NCBI GenBank assembly: GCA_964459465.1
Contig: CAYWLR010000001.1
Location: forward strand, 124,001-188,000
From: CALAMC01 sp964459465
GTDB taxonomy: Bacteria; Zixibacteria; MSB-5A5; GN15; PGXB01
DNA: 64,000 bases
Reading direction: 5' to 3'
In this document: piece after piece, positions 26,501 to 34,302 of the stretch
Position numbering within the stretch: the stretch's first letter is position 1
Layout: each line of letters starts with the position of its first letter
Notes under the pieces: model-generated
What the model saw: only the letters and a program-made list of their open reading frames with translations
The model's database searches: none
What the model was told of the DNA's origin: nothing
Position numbers and translations under genes: made by a program

Positions 26501-26632
26501 TCGATTGACTTCTGTCATCGGGTCGGACTCAATTACGTGTCCTGCTCGCCGTTCCGCGTTCCCATCGCCAGGCTGGCGGCGGCCCAATCGACCATTAAGT
26601 CGAAAAAGAAAACCGCCGAACGCGATAAGTAG
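23585..26632 (+). CDS. ppdK: pyruvate, phosphate dikinase with histone-H1-like N-terminal extension
   Basis: A 1015-residue protein. From about residue 128 (HPAYYFFGGGKADGNGQMRD LLGGKGAGLAEM) it is a complete PPDK, which interconverts pyruvate, ATP and phosphate with phosphoenolpyruvate, AMP and pyrophosphate. The phospho-carrier His579 lies in GGMTSHAAVVARGMGK and the catalytic Cys964 in VGICGEHGGDP. The first ~120 residues are an added Lys/Ala/Thr/Ser/Pro-rich tail (KKKTKSSSAKTASNKKTPAN, KPKAATLKPK) of histone H1 or mycobacterial-Hup type composition. The ATG at 23585 has GGGAGG (23573-23578) upstream, so an earlier in-frame start at 23510 is not needed. An AT-rich TATTATATAAT element at 23531-23541 may be its -10 region. 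Confidence 0.95.
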   Translation: MPVKKKTKSSSAKTASNKKTPANKTTGTKAKPKAATLKPKTNSKKGAGVKRAAPGKSRQPRTTAPKKTGLKRGILEKGSTGAARGESAKTLIKGKTTEVSTATTTKSARKSKRQSVSQARTFKLEHPAYYFFGGGKADGNGQMRDLLGGKGAGLAEMCLAKIPVPPGFTITTEVCKIYYENDLAIPDDIDKEMESYVAKIENLVGAKFGDPNNPLLVSVRSGAKFSMPGMMDTVLNLGLNPQTLEGMAAKTGDDRFAHDLYRRFVQMFGNVVLGIDKDKFETIIDKKKKDRKIKQDSSLQVEDLKDIIRKFKAVISRKTGEEFPDDPYIQLRLARDAVFRSWNNPRAISYRRLNNIPGDLGTAVNIQAMVYGNMGNNSGTGVGFTRNPANGKKEFYGEYLINAQGEDVVAGIRTPQPISQLAEEMPAVYKKLRKITDLLESHYRDVQDFEFTIQEGELYMLQTRTGKRTIQAAMKIAVDMVKEKLITKEEAIMRIDPAQLDQLLHPRLDPAAKYEVIAKGLPASPGAASGAVYFNAEDAVKATKHGPVILVRQETNPDDIEGMHAAAGILTSRGGMTSHAAVVARGMGKCCVAGCEAARVNEAKKQLQIGRLTIKEKEIITLNGSTGEVIFGEVPTIEPELSGEFAEFMSWADEIRELKVRTNADTPHDAEQALKYGAEGIGLCRTEHMFFAEDRLPIVQEMILADSTEERQQALDKLLPFQKKDFKGLFSKMDGLPVTIRTLDPPLHEFLPDKLAIEQEIEELDKTDEMYDEKLARKRKILQRIDELKEVNPMLGHRGCRLGIVFPEITEMQVRAIMEAACEIYRDKKRVIPEIMIPLVGHINEFKNQKEIVERIANETINKYKVKNLEYLIGTMIEIPRAALTADEIAQEAQFFSFGTNDMTQMAMGFSRDDAGKFLRYYVEKEILPADPFVSLDQQGVGQLVEMGTRKGRQTNPNLKVGICGEHGGDPSSIDFCHRVGLNYVSCSPFRVPIARLAAAQSTIKSKKKTAERDK

Positions 26633-26653
26633 GAGCTTTAGCCGGTTTTTATA

Positions 26654-26681
26654 CGGGGCAGAAACAGAAGTTTCTGCCCCG
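26654..26681. terminator. hairpin terminator after ppdK
   Basis: A perfect 12 bp stem, CGGGGCAGAAAC (26654-26665) with GTTTCTGCCCCG (26670-26681) and AGAA loop, followed by AATTATTTTC and preceded by TTTTTAT, so it could work in both directions. Confidence 0.75.
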
Positions 26682-26698
26682 AATTATTTTCAAATGGT

Positions 26699-27391
26699 AT
26701 GTCCGAGATAACCACTATCCTGTTCGACGTCGGTTGGCCGATTATCGATGAAACCGAAGCCCACGAAGGCTGGTATGCCTTTATTATAAACACCGTTAAG
26801 CAAAAGACCGGCCGGGCGATTACCCGGGAGGATGTCCTGCGCACGGAGGCCGATGCTGTCGTCTGCCATGCCCCATCTCTTTTCTCCTACGTCATCTGGC
26901 AATTTACCCGGCCCGATGAAGCCGCTTTTTATGAAATCCGTCGCGGTTTTGATGAATATTATGCGGGTTGCCGATATCGCGTTCAGAATGGTGTCCGCGA
27001 AGTTCTGGGCAGACTCTATGGTCGTTTCAAACTGGGCATTGCCGCCAATCAGCCTATATCGGTTTATAACTTTCTGGAAAATAATGGCATATTGAAATTT
27101 TTTGACTCGACTATGGTTTCGGATGAAATCGGATTTTCCAAGCCAGACCTTCGCATGTTCATAAAAGTCCTTGAAAATCTTGGCGCAACGCCGAGCGAAA
27201 CCATAATGATCGGAGACCGGCAGGATAACGATATTACGCCGGCCAAATTGCTGGGCATGAAAACGATCCGACTGCGAATCGGCCCTCATAAAAACCAGCA
27301 AATTCGTTATCCATCGGAAAAGCCGGATTATGAAGTCGATACAATCGACCAGATAATCGGCATCCCCGAAATCAAAGCCCGATTATCATAA
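26699..27391 (+). CDS. HAD-superfamily hydrolase
   Basis: A 230-residue haloacid-dehalogenase-like hydrolase. Motif I is ILFDVGWPI, with the nucleophile Asp10 kept but Gly in place of the second Asp of DxD; motif II is GIAANQ (Ala/Asn for Thr/Ser); motif III has the Lys in GFSKPDLRMF; motif IV is MIGDRQDNDI. A helical cap (about 20-95) fits subfamily I. Loss of the second Asp also occurs in other HAD proteins of the DLGG type, so activity may remain but on an unusual substrate. It begins 18 bp after the ppdK terminator. Confidence 0.88.
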   Translation: MSEITTILFDVGWPIIDETEAHEGWYAFIINTVKQKTGRAITREDVLRTEADAVVCHAPSLFSYVIWQFTRPDEAAFYEIRRGFDEYYAGCRYRVQNGVREVLGRLYGRFKLGIAANQPISVYNFLENNGILKFFDSTMVSDEIGFSKPDLRMFIKVLENLGATPSETIMIGDRQDNDITPAKLLGMKTIRLRIGPHKNQQIRYPSEKPDYEVDTIDQIIGIPEIKARLS

Positions 27392-27497
27392 TTGACCTTC
27401 AATTCCCGACCCGATTTCTGCGAATTTTCCATGAGAATTCCATTAAACAAACTTTGCGCCTTGTTTGTATAAAGTTATGGAAGTATTAAGATAATGG

Positions 27498-27526
27498 TTG
27501 TCAAATGGGGCATAATAACGTATCTT
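27498..27526 (+). promoter_or_regulatory. candidate promoter of lipoprotein gene 27570
   Basis: TTGTCA (27498-27503), 17 bp spacer, TATCTT (27521-27526), with a leader of about 37 bases to the ATG and an AAGGAG ribosome site. Confidence 0.45.
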
Positions 27527-27569
27527 CCCTAATTGGGAAATAGGTAGAGATTTATAAGGAGTTGTTTTT

Positions 27570-28031
27570 ATGGTCAAGTTTTTTTGGCTTCCCCTTCTAT
27601 TTTTGGCCCTGCTGTTCGGCTGCGCCGACGATATTGTTCTCGAGGGCGACACCGATTTGGTCGGTGTTTATAATGCATTCTATTATTATACCGAAGGTTA
27701 TGGAAGCAGTAATCCCACCACCACCAAAGTCAAATTAACCTGGAATTTCATCAGTGATAAATCCTTCAACTATGCGGTGGATAATGAAGACCCGTTCACT
27801 GACGGTGACCACGGCGTTTGCGATGTCTCGCAGGGGACATACAGCCGCACCACTCTCAATGAGATTATTTTCTCCGATGTGATCGCCAGTGTTGGCAGTG
27901 TCTGCGATGATGAAACCCTGGTGGATGCCAATTTTAATTTTCGAACTGCCGAGGATACTATCATAATCGATCGTTTGGTGGCGGAGCAATCGCGTAATTT
28001 TGTGGTAAAACTGGTAAAAATCACGCAATAG
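27570..28031 (+). CDS. hypothetical lipoprotein
   Basis: A 153-residue lipoprotein with a clean signal sequence (MVKFFWLPLLFLALLFGC) and lipobox LFGC (Cys18). The mature part is acidic, beta-rich and has two further cysteines (GVCDV and SVCDDE) that might form a disulphide. It reads like a lipocalin-type or calycin-like small outer-membrane lipoprotein, but no family is recognised. ATAAGGAGTT lies upstream of the ATG. It has the same architecture as the next gene. Confidence 0.75.
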   Translation: MVKFFWLPLLFLALLFGCADDIVLEGDTDLVGVYNAFYYYTEGYGSSNPTTTKVKLTWNFISDKSFNYAVDNEDPFTDGDHGVCDVSQGTYSRTTLNEIIFSDVIASVGSVCDDETLVDANFNFRTAEDTIIIDRLVAEQSRNFVVKLVKITQ

Positions 28032-28048
28032 TGGGAGCGAAAAGCCCC

Positions 28049-28077
28049 GGCCTCTTGCCCTTCGGCGGAGGCCTTTA
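28049..28077 (+). terminator. possible terminator between lipoprotein genes
   Basis: GGCCTC (28049-28054) and GAGGCC (28068-28073) flank a 13-base loop and are followed by TTTATTAT. Short stem and short T-run, so weak. Confidence 0.45.
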
Positions 28078-28100
28078 TTATAACCGAGGGGAATGATTCA

Positions 28101-28586
28101 ATGAAAAAATCGATTTCTATATATTGGCCCGTATTGGTTGCGGCGACTATTGTCATTGCTATGGCGTTTGCCTGTGGCGGCGATGAAAAAGAAGAAACCC
28201 CGGTTTTTGGCGCCGGAACTTATGACGGGACCTATACTGTAATTCGGGACTTTTTGGGTGAGGCACGAACAAAAGTCGATACTATGGCCTTCTATTTCTG
28301 GGAAACCGGGAGCGTCGATACTCTTATCATGGACCATTCGGCCCCGATGAACGGGGAGTCCAAGTTTTGCGATTATGTCTGCACTTGGCGAATGGTCGGC
28401 GATTCTTTGCGCATAACTTTTTTGAGTCAGTCGCTTGATATCTGTGTTGAGGAAGAAAATCCGGGACAAACTTATTTACACTTTGTCGACGGCAGAAAGT
28501 TTGTCTTCGTAAAATTCGATACGAACACATATCCGCCAGCGCCTAATACCGATATTTATCGCAAAATAGAGCTTTGGGCGGATTAA
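28101..28586 (+). CDS. hypothetical lipoprotein
   Basis: A 161-residue lipoprotein with a 24-residue signal and lipobox AFAC (Cys25), followed by a GGDEKEE linker and a beta-rich domain (AGTYDGTYTVIRDF, CTWRMVGDSLRITF, KFVFVKFDTN). Three more cysteines lie in the mature part (KFCDYVCTW and DICVEE). Size and layout resemble the gene at 27570, and the two may be distant paralogues, but I see no identity strong enough to prove it. GAGGGGAATG precedes the start. Confidence 0.75.
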   Translation: MKKSISIYWPVLVAATIVIAMAFACGGDEKEETPVFGAGTYDGTYTVIRDFLGEARTKVDTMAFYFWETGSVDTLIMDHSAPMNGESKFCDYVCTWRMVGDSLRITFLSQSLDICVEEENPGQTYLHFVDGRKFVFVKFDTNTYPPAPNTDIYRKIELWAD

Positions 28587-28627
28587 TTCATAGTTTTTTT
28601 CATTATTTTTTGTTTTTCTTAAATTCA

Positions 28628-28648
28628 GACTGACAGCATCTGTCAGTC
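28628..28648. repeat. perfect 9 bp inverted repeat
   Basis: GACTGACAG (28628-28636), CAT, CTGTCAGTC (28640-28648). No T-run follows (CCCCAATT), so it may be an operator, a processing hairpin or a poor terminator of the lipoprotein transcript. Confidence 0.55.
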
Positions 28649-28700
28649 CCCCAATTTATATTTTAACCGGGACGGCCGGAGAGTCGATTAAATACCTGCG

Positions 28701-28734
28701 CCGCCGATTCCGATTGCCAAATGACAATCGGCGG
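28701..28734. repeat. GC-rich hairpin in the comM leader with alternative register
   Basis: CCGCCGATT (28701-28709) pairs with AATCGGCGG (28726-28734). A partial duplication of the left arm (CGATTG, 28711-28716) can instead pair with CAATCG (28725-28730), so two mutually exclusive stems are possible 30 bp before the comM start. Confidence 0.55.
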
Positions 28735-28763
28735 CGGAAAACCCGAAATTATGGGGGAATGGC

Positions 28764-30302
28764 ATGCTGGCCAAGGTTATTTCTTCGGCAACTCTAGGGG
28801 TAAACGCTTATTCGGTTGAAGTGGAAGCCGATATTCAACAACAAGTTCCGGCCTTTATAACGGTGGGACTGCCGGAAGGGGCGGTTCGAGAATCTAAAGA
28901 GCGGGTCACCGCCGCCATTAAAAACTCCGATTTTATTTTCCCAGCCAAAAAGGTCACCATAAATCTTGCTCCGGCTGACATCCGCAAAGAAGGAACGGCC
29001 TTCGACCTGCCGATTGCCGTCGGCATTTTGGCGGCCACCGGGCAGATTCTTCGCGACCGTTTCGATGATTATGTCCTGCTGGGGGAGTTATCCCTTGACG
29101 GAGCATTGCGGCCGGTGCCGGGCGTACTGCCGATGTCGATGTCCATTGATGGGTCGCGCGGTATCAAAGGGCTGATAGTTCCCAAAGAAAATGCGCCCGA
29201 AGCGGCGATGGCCGAATCGATCCCGGTTTTTCCCGTTTCATCGCTTAAGGAGACAATTCATTTTTTGGAGGATCCATCGACCATCAAACCTTATAAACTG
29301 GATATTAAAACTGTTTTTGATTCGTCGCGACGATATGATACCGATTTTTGTGATGTTAAAGGTCAGGAGTCGGCCAAGCGGGCGCTGGAAATTGCGGCCG
29401 CGGGCGGCCATAATATTATCATGATCGGCCCCCCCGGCTCCGGGAAGACCATGCTGGCCAGGCGGTTGCCGACCATTTTACCGGAAATGACTATCCCGGA
29501 AGCTCTGGAAACCACCAAAATTCATTCGGTGGCGGGACTTTTACCCGAGAACACCGCTCTTATCGCTACCCGTCCGTTTCGCTCGCCGCACCATACGGTT
29601 TCCGACGCCGGCCTGATCGGCGGCGGACGAATCCCCAAGCCGGGCGAGGTGTCGCTGGCCCATCATGGCGTTCTGTTTCTTGACGAAATCGCCGAGTTTC
29701 ACAAAGACGCCCTCGAAGTCATGCGCCAGCCGATGGAAGATGGTCAGGTGACATTGTCGCGGGCAACGACGACGCTGACCTACCCGGCCCGGTTTATGCT
29801 CGCGGCGGCTATGAATCCCTGTCCCTGCGGGTATTTCGGCGACAACAACCATGAATGCACATGCACTATGGGATCGATACAGCGCTATATGTCGCGTATT
29901 TCGGGCCCTTTGCTGGACCGTATCGATATTCATATAAATGTCCCGTCGGTGAAATTCGAAGAACTATCATCCAGCGCCAGCGGCGAGAAATCCGAAATTA
30001 TCAGGCAGCGGGTTAACGCCGCCCGACAGCGCCAGTTGGAAAGATTCAAAAGCGAGAAAAAAATATTCTGCAATGCTCACATGAAGTCCCGCGATATCAG
30101 GACCTATTGTGCCATTGATGAAAAATCGAAGTCTCTTTTGAGCCTGGCTATCAAAGCGCAAGGGTTGTCGGCCCGTGCCTATGACCGGATTCTCAAAGTG
30201 TCGCGAACCATCGCCGATTTGGAAGGCATCGATAATATCGACGCCTGTCATGTTGCCGAGGCCATTCATTATCGGTCGCTCGATCGAAACCTCTGGCTGT
30301 GA
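28764..30302 (+). CDS. comM: YifB/ComM-family Mg-chelatase-like AAA+ ATPase
   Basis: A 512-residue AAA+ helicase-like protein. The N-terminal lon-like domain opens MLAKVISSATLGVNAYSVEV, followed by the Mg-chelatase-type ATPase with Walker A GPPGSGKTM, Walker B VLFLDEI, the RPFRSPHHTVSDAGLIGGG motif and a C-terminal domain with ARAYDRILKVSRTIADLEG. A zinc-like cluster CPCGYFGDNNHECTC is present. ComM promotes branch migration during natural transformation in Haemophilus and Vibrio; orthologues in other phyla are widespread, so competence cannot be concluded. GGGGGAA lies before the ATG. Confidence 0.96.
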   Translation: MLAKVISSATLGVNAYSVEVEADIQQQVPAFITVGLPEGAVRESKERVTAAIKNSDFIFPAKKVTINLAPADIRKEGTAFDLPIAVGILAATGQILRDRFDDYVLLGELSLDGALRPVPGVLPMSMSIDGSRGIKGLIVPKENAPEAAMAESIPVFPVSSLKETIHFLEDPSTIKPYKLDIKTVFDSSRRYDTDFCDVKGQESAKRALEIAAAGGHNIIMIGPPGSGKTMLARRLPTILPEMTIPEALETTKIHSVAGLLPENTALIATRPFRSPHHTVSDAGLIGGGRIPKPGEVSLAHHGVLFLDEIAEFHKDALEVMRQPMEDGQVTLSRATTTLTYPARFMLAAAMNPCPCGYFGDNNHECTCTMGSIQRYMSRISGPLLDRIDIHINVPSVKFEELSSSASGEKSEIIRQRVNAARQRQLERFKSEKKIFCNAHMKSRDIRTYCAIDEKSKSLLSLAIKAQGLSARAYDRILKVSRTIADLEGIDNIDACHVAEAIHYRSLDRNLWL

Positions 30303-30328
30303 TAACCTTCGCCATATTCCTGACGGCA

Positions 30329-30366
30329 GAGGCTCATATATCATTATGAGCCTCTTGACTTTTTAG
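30329..30366 (+). terminator. rho-independent terminator after comM
   Basis: GAGGCTCATA (30329-30338) pairs perfectly with TATGAGCCTC (30345-30354), loop TATCAT, followed by TTGACTTTTTAG. Confidence 0.85.
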
Positions 30367-30404
30367 CCTTGACGTATAACTTGGCATAACTGCGGAGCAG
30401 AAAT

Positions 30405-32144
30405 ATGGCACAACAAAGCAAAATGGAAAAAATGCTGCTGCACGCGGCGCGGATGCTCAACTCCACCCTGGATTATGAGGAATTGATGCGCCTGGTTCTG
30501 GAGTTGACGATCAAGGCGACCGGGGCCGAAGCCGCGCTGGTTCAGAGAATTGATAAAAAAGCGCCCGATCAGGGAATACGATACCTGAATTCCCGAACGG
30601 GGGAATTTCGCTATTTCAAAATGTCGCAGGGTGAAGGGTTACTCGGCTGGGTCGCTGAACACCATGAACCGCAAATAATTACCGACCTGCAAAACGATAG
30701 CCGTTATCAGCGGCGGGTCGAAAGCTTCATCGATATCAAGCCGAGTTCAGCCATTATTGTGCCGCTTATCGGCCGGGGTCATTTGATCGGCGTCGTCGAG
30801 GCGTTGAATAAATGCGACGGGGTTTTTGACAGCAACGACCTGGATACGCTTATGGGGCTGGCTAATCAATTCGCTATCGGCATCAATAACGCCAATTTGT
30901 ATCGCGATGCCAAGCGCGAGGCCATGGAACGCGAACTGCTGTATGAAGTCGGTAAAAAATTATCCAGCACACTCAATCTCGATGAAGCGCTTAAGATGAT
31001 ATGTGATACCCTGAAAAAAGTCGTCGATTTTTCCGCCATCGGCATTTTCCTGATAGACGAGAACAAGGGCGAGGTGTCTTCAGTATACTCCGAGGGTTAC
31101 GATTCCAACGCCGACCAATACATTAAATTAAAAGTCGGCCAGGGCCTTGTCGGTTGGGTGGCGGAAAATCGCGACCCGGTAATTGTCGATGACGTCACCA
31201 AAGACGACCGGTACTTTGCGGGGGATCCGGAAACAAAATCCGAGCTGGTGGCGCCGATTGAAATCGACAATCGCGTTATCGGTGTCATCAACCTCGAATC
31301 GCCGCGGGTTAAAGCCTATGATAAAAGAAGTCTGGAGTTACTCAAGGCTTTCGCCAGTCAGGCGGCGCTGACTATCGAGCGGGCCAAATTGCACGACCGG
31401 ATGCTGGAAAGCCGCCGCATCGAAGAGCAGTTGTCCATCGCCCGCCATATCCAGTTAAGCTTCATCCCCAAAAGCGATCCCGAAATCCCCGGCTATGATG
31501 TTTCCGGGGTCAATATTCCATCGGGTGAAGTCGGCGGCGATTATTATGATTTTATCGATATTGTCCGCGGGCAGACCGGGATTGCCATTGCCGATGTGTC
31601 CGGCAAGGGGATTCCGGCGGCGTTGATTATGGCCTCATTTAGAGCGTCGCTCATCGCCGAGATTCGCAATAACTACGCCATCCGCACCATCTGCCGCAAG
31701 GTCAACAACCTGCTTTATGAATCGCTGGAGCGGGAAAATTATGTCACCGCCTTTTATGGTGTGCTCGATTCCAAAAACGATATTCTCACTTTCTCCAACT
31801 GCGGTCATAACCGGCCGATACTGTTGCGCCGCGACGGCGGCGTGGAGCTGCTCGCCGAAGGCGGTCTGGCTTTGGGCATCGTGGATGACACCGAATATGA
31901 AGAGCGGCCCATTTCGATTCGCCCCGGTGACATTGTCCTGATGTACACCGACGGTGTGACCGAGGTGGAGGGGGCCGACGGGGTGCAATTCGGCGAAGAG
32001 CACCTGGTCAGACTTCTTCGGGCTAACGCCGCCTTAAGTTCCCGCGAAATTCATCAGGCTCTTTACAAGGAGATCAGAAATTTCGCCAGGCCCGACCATG
32101 TCTTCGACGATGTCACCATGGTCGTCGTAAAGAAATTGGAATAG
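30405..32144 (+). CDS. GAF-GAF-PP2C (RsbU/SpoIIE-type) serine phosphatase
   Basis: A 579-residue cytoplasmic signalling protein. Two GAF sensor domains (about 22-165 and 190-335) each end in the VIGVVEALN / VIGVINLES type strand; a short coiled linker (ESRRIEEQLSIARHIQLSFIP) leads into a PPM phosphatase (about 370-579) with metal-binding motifs GEVGGDYYDF, IADVSGKGIPAALIM, LSFSNCGHN-like TFSNCGHNRPILL, YTDGVTEVEG and FDDVTMVVVK. Such proteins dephosphorylate anti-anti-sigma factors in partner-switching pathways. No kinase or STAS partner is adjacent, so its target is unknown. Own unit between comM and the flavoprotein gene. Confidence 0.95.
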   Translation: MAQQSKMEKMLLHAARMLNSTLDYEELMRLVLELTIKATGAEAALVQRIDKKAPDQGIRYLNSRTGEFRYFKMSQGEGLLGWVAEHHEPQIITDLQNDSRYQRRVESFIDIKPSSAIIVPLIGRGHLIGVVEALNKCDGVFDSNDLDTLMGLANQFAIGINNANLYRDAKREAMERELLYEVGKKLSSTLNLDEALKMICDTLKKVVDFSAIGIFLIDENKGEVSSVYSEGYDSNADQYIKLKVGQGLVGWVAENRDPVIVDDVTKDDRYFAGDPETKSELVAPIEIDNRVIGVINLESPRVKAYDKRSLELLKAFASQAALTIERAKLHDRMLESRRIEEQLSIARHIQLSFIPKSDPEIPGYDVSGVNIPSGEVGGDYYDFIDIVRGQTGIAIADVSGKGIPAALIMASFRASLIAEIRNNYAIRTICRKVNNLLYESLERENYVTAFYGVLDSKNDILTFSNCGHNRPILLRRDGGVELLAEGGLALGIVDDTEYEERPISIRPGDIVLMYTDGVTEVEGADGVQFGEEHLVRLLRANAALSSREIHQALYKEIRNFARPDHVFDDVTMVVVKKLE

Positions 32145-32275
32145 CGGACATCGTCGGTATTGATTAGTAGGATATTCTTCATTCGGGCCGCATATTCTTG
32201 CCAATAACTCCATCTCATCTTATATTGGACGTCATAAAAAGAGAATAATAACTATCATATAAAAAGGAGCCCGCC

Positions 32276-33736
32276 ATGGCCTTGAGAACTTACGATGACT
32301 ATATCGCGTCGCTAAAAAAAATGCGGCCGAATGTTTACAAATTCGATGAACTTATAAATGATGTCACCACTCACCCCGCGACCAAAAGCACGATCGAAGG
32401 CCACGGACAGGCCTATAAAGCCGCCCTCGACCCGGAATTGAAAGACATCTTCACGACCACCTCGCATTTAACCGGCGAGCCGATCAGCCGCTATCTTTCG
32501 ATCATACGGGAACCGCAGGAAATGTTCGCCAACAGCCGTCTGAAACGAACCATGTTCCAGAAAACGGGCACGTGCACGGGCGGACGGTGTGTCGGCTGGA
32601 CGTCCACCAACGCCATGTTCTGTGCCACGTGGGACATCGACAAAGAATACGGCACCGACTATCATCAACGGCTTCTGGCCTGGCTGGCCGACGCGCAGGC
32701 GCGCGATATAACGGTCGCCGGGGCGCTCACCGACCCCAAGGGCGACCGCTCCAAAAAGCCGCTGGAACAGGCCGACCCCGACATGTATCTGCACATCGTC
32801 GAAAAGCGCGACGACGGCATCGTCGTGCGCGGCGCCAAAGTCATGATCTGCGGCGTGGCGGCGGCCAACGAAATATTCATTTTGCCCGGCACCAGTTACG
32901 GTGACGGCGACGAGAATTACGCCGTCTCGTTTGTCGTCCCGCGCGATATCGAAGGCCTGACCATCGTCGAGACCCGTCACCCCAGTGACAACCGCGAGGG
33001 CGAAGAGGGTTTCGACATTCCCGTCAAGGACGGCGGCATTACGCAGGCGTACTTATTGTTCGAGGACGTCTTCGTGCCTAAAGCGCGCGTTTTCATGGCC
33101 GGGGAGACAAAGTACGCCATCAAAGCGGTGCAGTACTTCATAAGTACCTACCGGGCGGCCATCGGCGGCTGTGTCGCCGGACAGGGCGATGTTAAAATCG
33201 GGGCGGCGATACTCACCGCGCGCGCCAACGGCCTCAACTCCAAAGTCTTCCGCGACAAAGTCACCCAGATGAACATCAACAACGAGACGACCTTCGGCAT
33301 GGGTATCGCGGCGGCGGCGATGGGCAAAAAGCACCCGTCGGGGGCCTGGGTGTCGGACATGATGCTGGCCAACGTCAACAAGGTGCACGTGGCGACGTTG
33401 CCGTACGAAACTTCACGACTGGCGCAGGATATCGCCGGGGGCATCGCCGAGACCGGATGTTTGCCGTCGTACAAGGATATCAAATCGGCCAAATACGGCC
33501 ATCTGATCGAGAAGTACCTCAAAGCCGGTTCCTCGGCCGAGACGCGCGCCCGCGCGGCCCGTCTGGTGGAATGGGCGACCATCGGCGCCGGGGTGCCGGG
33601 GTGCATGCACGGCGGCGGTTCGCCCGACGGGGCCAAGCTGGTGATCAACGCCATGGGCCAGCTGGAGCAGAAAGTCGAAATGGCGCGCCGCTTGGCGGGT
33701 ATCACAGAACCCCTGCCCGACCCGGGGAAGAAGTAG
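32276..33736 (+). CDS. 4-hydroxybutyryl-CoA dehydratase / 4-hydroxyphenylacetate 3-hydroxylase-like flavoprotein
   Basis: A 486-residue acyl-CoA-dehydrogenase-fold flavoprotein, the length of AbfD. AbfD holds a 4Fe-4S cluster with Cys99, Cys103, His292 and Cys299. Here Cys299 is present (RAAIGGCVAGQGD) but residue 292 is Tyr, and the first pair is Cys100 and Cys105 (TCTGGRCVGWT), one residue further apart. The flavin- and substrate-binding regions (KVMICGVAAANEIFILPGT, FVVPRDIEGLTIVETRH, NNETTFGMGIAAAAMG) look intact. So it belongs to the AbfD-like branch rather than HpaB, but the cluster site differs and 4-hydroxybutyryl-CoA may not be the substrate. AAAAAGGAG precedes the ATG; no fermentation partners are adjacent. 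Confidence 0.85.
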   Translation: MALRTYDDYIASLKKMRPNVYKFDELINDVTTHPATKSTIEGHGQAYKAALDPELKDIFTTTSHLTGEPISRYLSIIREPQEMFANSRLKRTMFQKTGTCTGGRCVGWTSTNAMFCATWDIDKEYGTDYHQRLLAWLADAQARDITVAGALTDPKGDRSKKPLEQADPDMYLHIVEKRDDGIVVRGAKVMICGVAAANEIFILPGTSYGDGDENYAVSFVVPRDIEGLTIVETRHPSDNREGEEGFDIPVKDGGITQAYLLFEDVFVPKARVFMAGETKYAIKAVQYFISTYRAAIGGCVAGQGDVKIGAAILTARANGLNSKVFRDKVTQMNINNETTFGMGIAAAAMGKKHPSGAWVSDMMLANVNKVHVATLPYETSRLAQDIAGGIAETGCLPSYKDIKSAKYGHLIEKYLKAGSSAETRARAARLVEWATIGAGVPGCMHGGGSPDGAKLVINAMGQLEQKVEMARRLAGITEPLPDPGKK

Positions 33737-33759
33737 AAGACAGTCATGTCGGATATGGC

Positions 33760-33779
33760 GGTCCCGATTTGTCGGGACC
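33760..33779. repeat. 8 bp inverted repeat
   Basis: GGTCCCGA (33760-33767), TTTG, TCGGGACC (33772-33779). It lies 24 bp after the flavoprotein stop, without a T-run. Confidence 0.6.
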
Positions 33780-33802
33780 GGCCACAACGCAATTCGAAGC
33801 AG

Positions 33803-33835
33803 GGCAGAACCCAAGCGAAGCGATGCGGTTCTGCC
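33803..33835. repeat. 9 bp inverted repeat
   Basis: GGCAGAACC (33803-33811) and GGTTCTGCC (33827-33835) with a 15-base loop containing AAGCGAAGCG. Next to the previous hairpin, the pair resembles REP-like intergenic elements; no second copy was noticed in the window. Confidence 0.55.
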
Positions 33836-34302
33836 ATCTTCCCTATTTAATGTAGATAAGTTGAGTCTATAAAGCCTCCCAAGTAATTGTATCGTTTATC
33901 ATTAGGGGGAAATGGGTTTGATTTTGGGATATTTTGATTTTTCATGCAGGATTCCCGTTGGCATTAAAGAAGTTATAAAAGACGCCACCCGGATGGTAAT
34001 GTGGATTGATGTTGTCCATGAATAGGCATAACGGGTTATGCGTGATACGGTTAGAGCAAAACGGGTTCGTCTATGAAAAAATTTTATATTTTCGTGACTC
34101 TGACAACGCGGTATCGGATGATTACGGATTATAAGGCGTTCGATTTCGCGGTCATAACGAAGGCGATGTCGAAGTCGAGGGTGTGGCGATACCGGCAGTT
34201 GTTTTTTGGAACAGGGCATAATTGTACCTCGCGTTTATATATGGAGGCCGCGCGAAATCAACATGGAAGTGGTGGTGAAATTGGAGGGAGGGGGACTAAT
34301 AT

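Larger units (their letters stand above)
33737..34302. other. gene-poor stretch with short hairpins
   Basis: No convincing coding region on either strand. It contains two inverted repeats (listed separately) in its first 100 bases, then AT-richer sequence with short spurious frames such as 34073-34327. Together with the transposase remnant downstream it looks like decayed accessory DNA. Confidence 0.6.
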
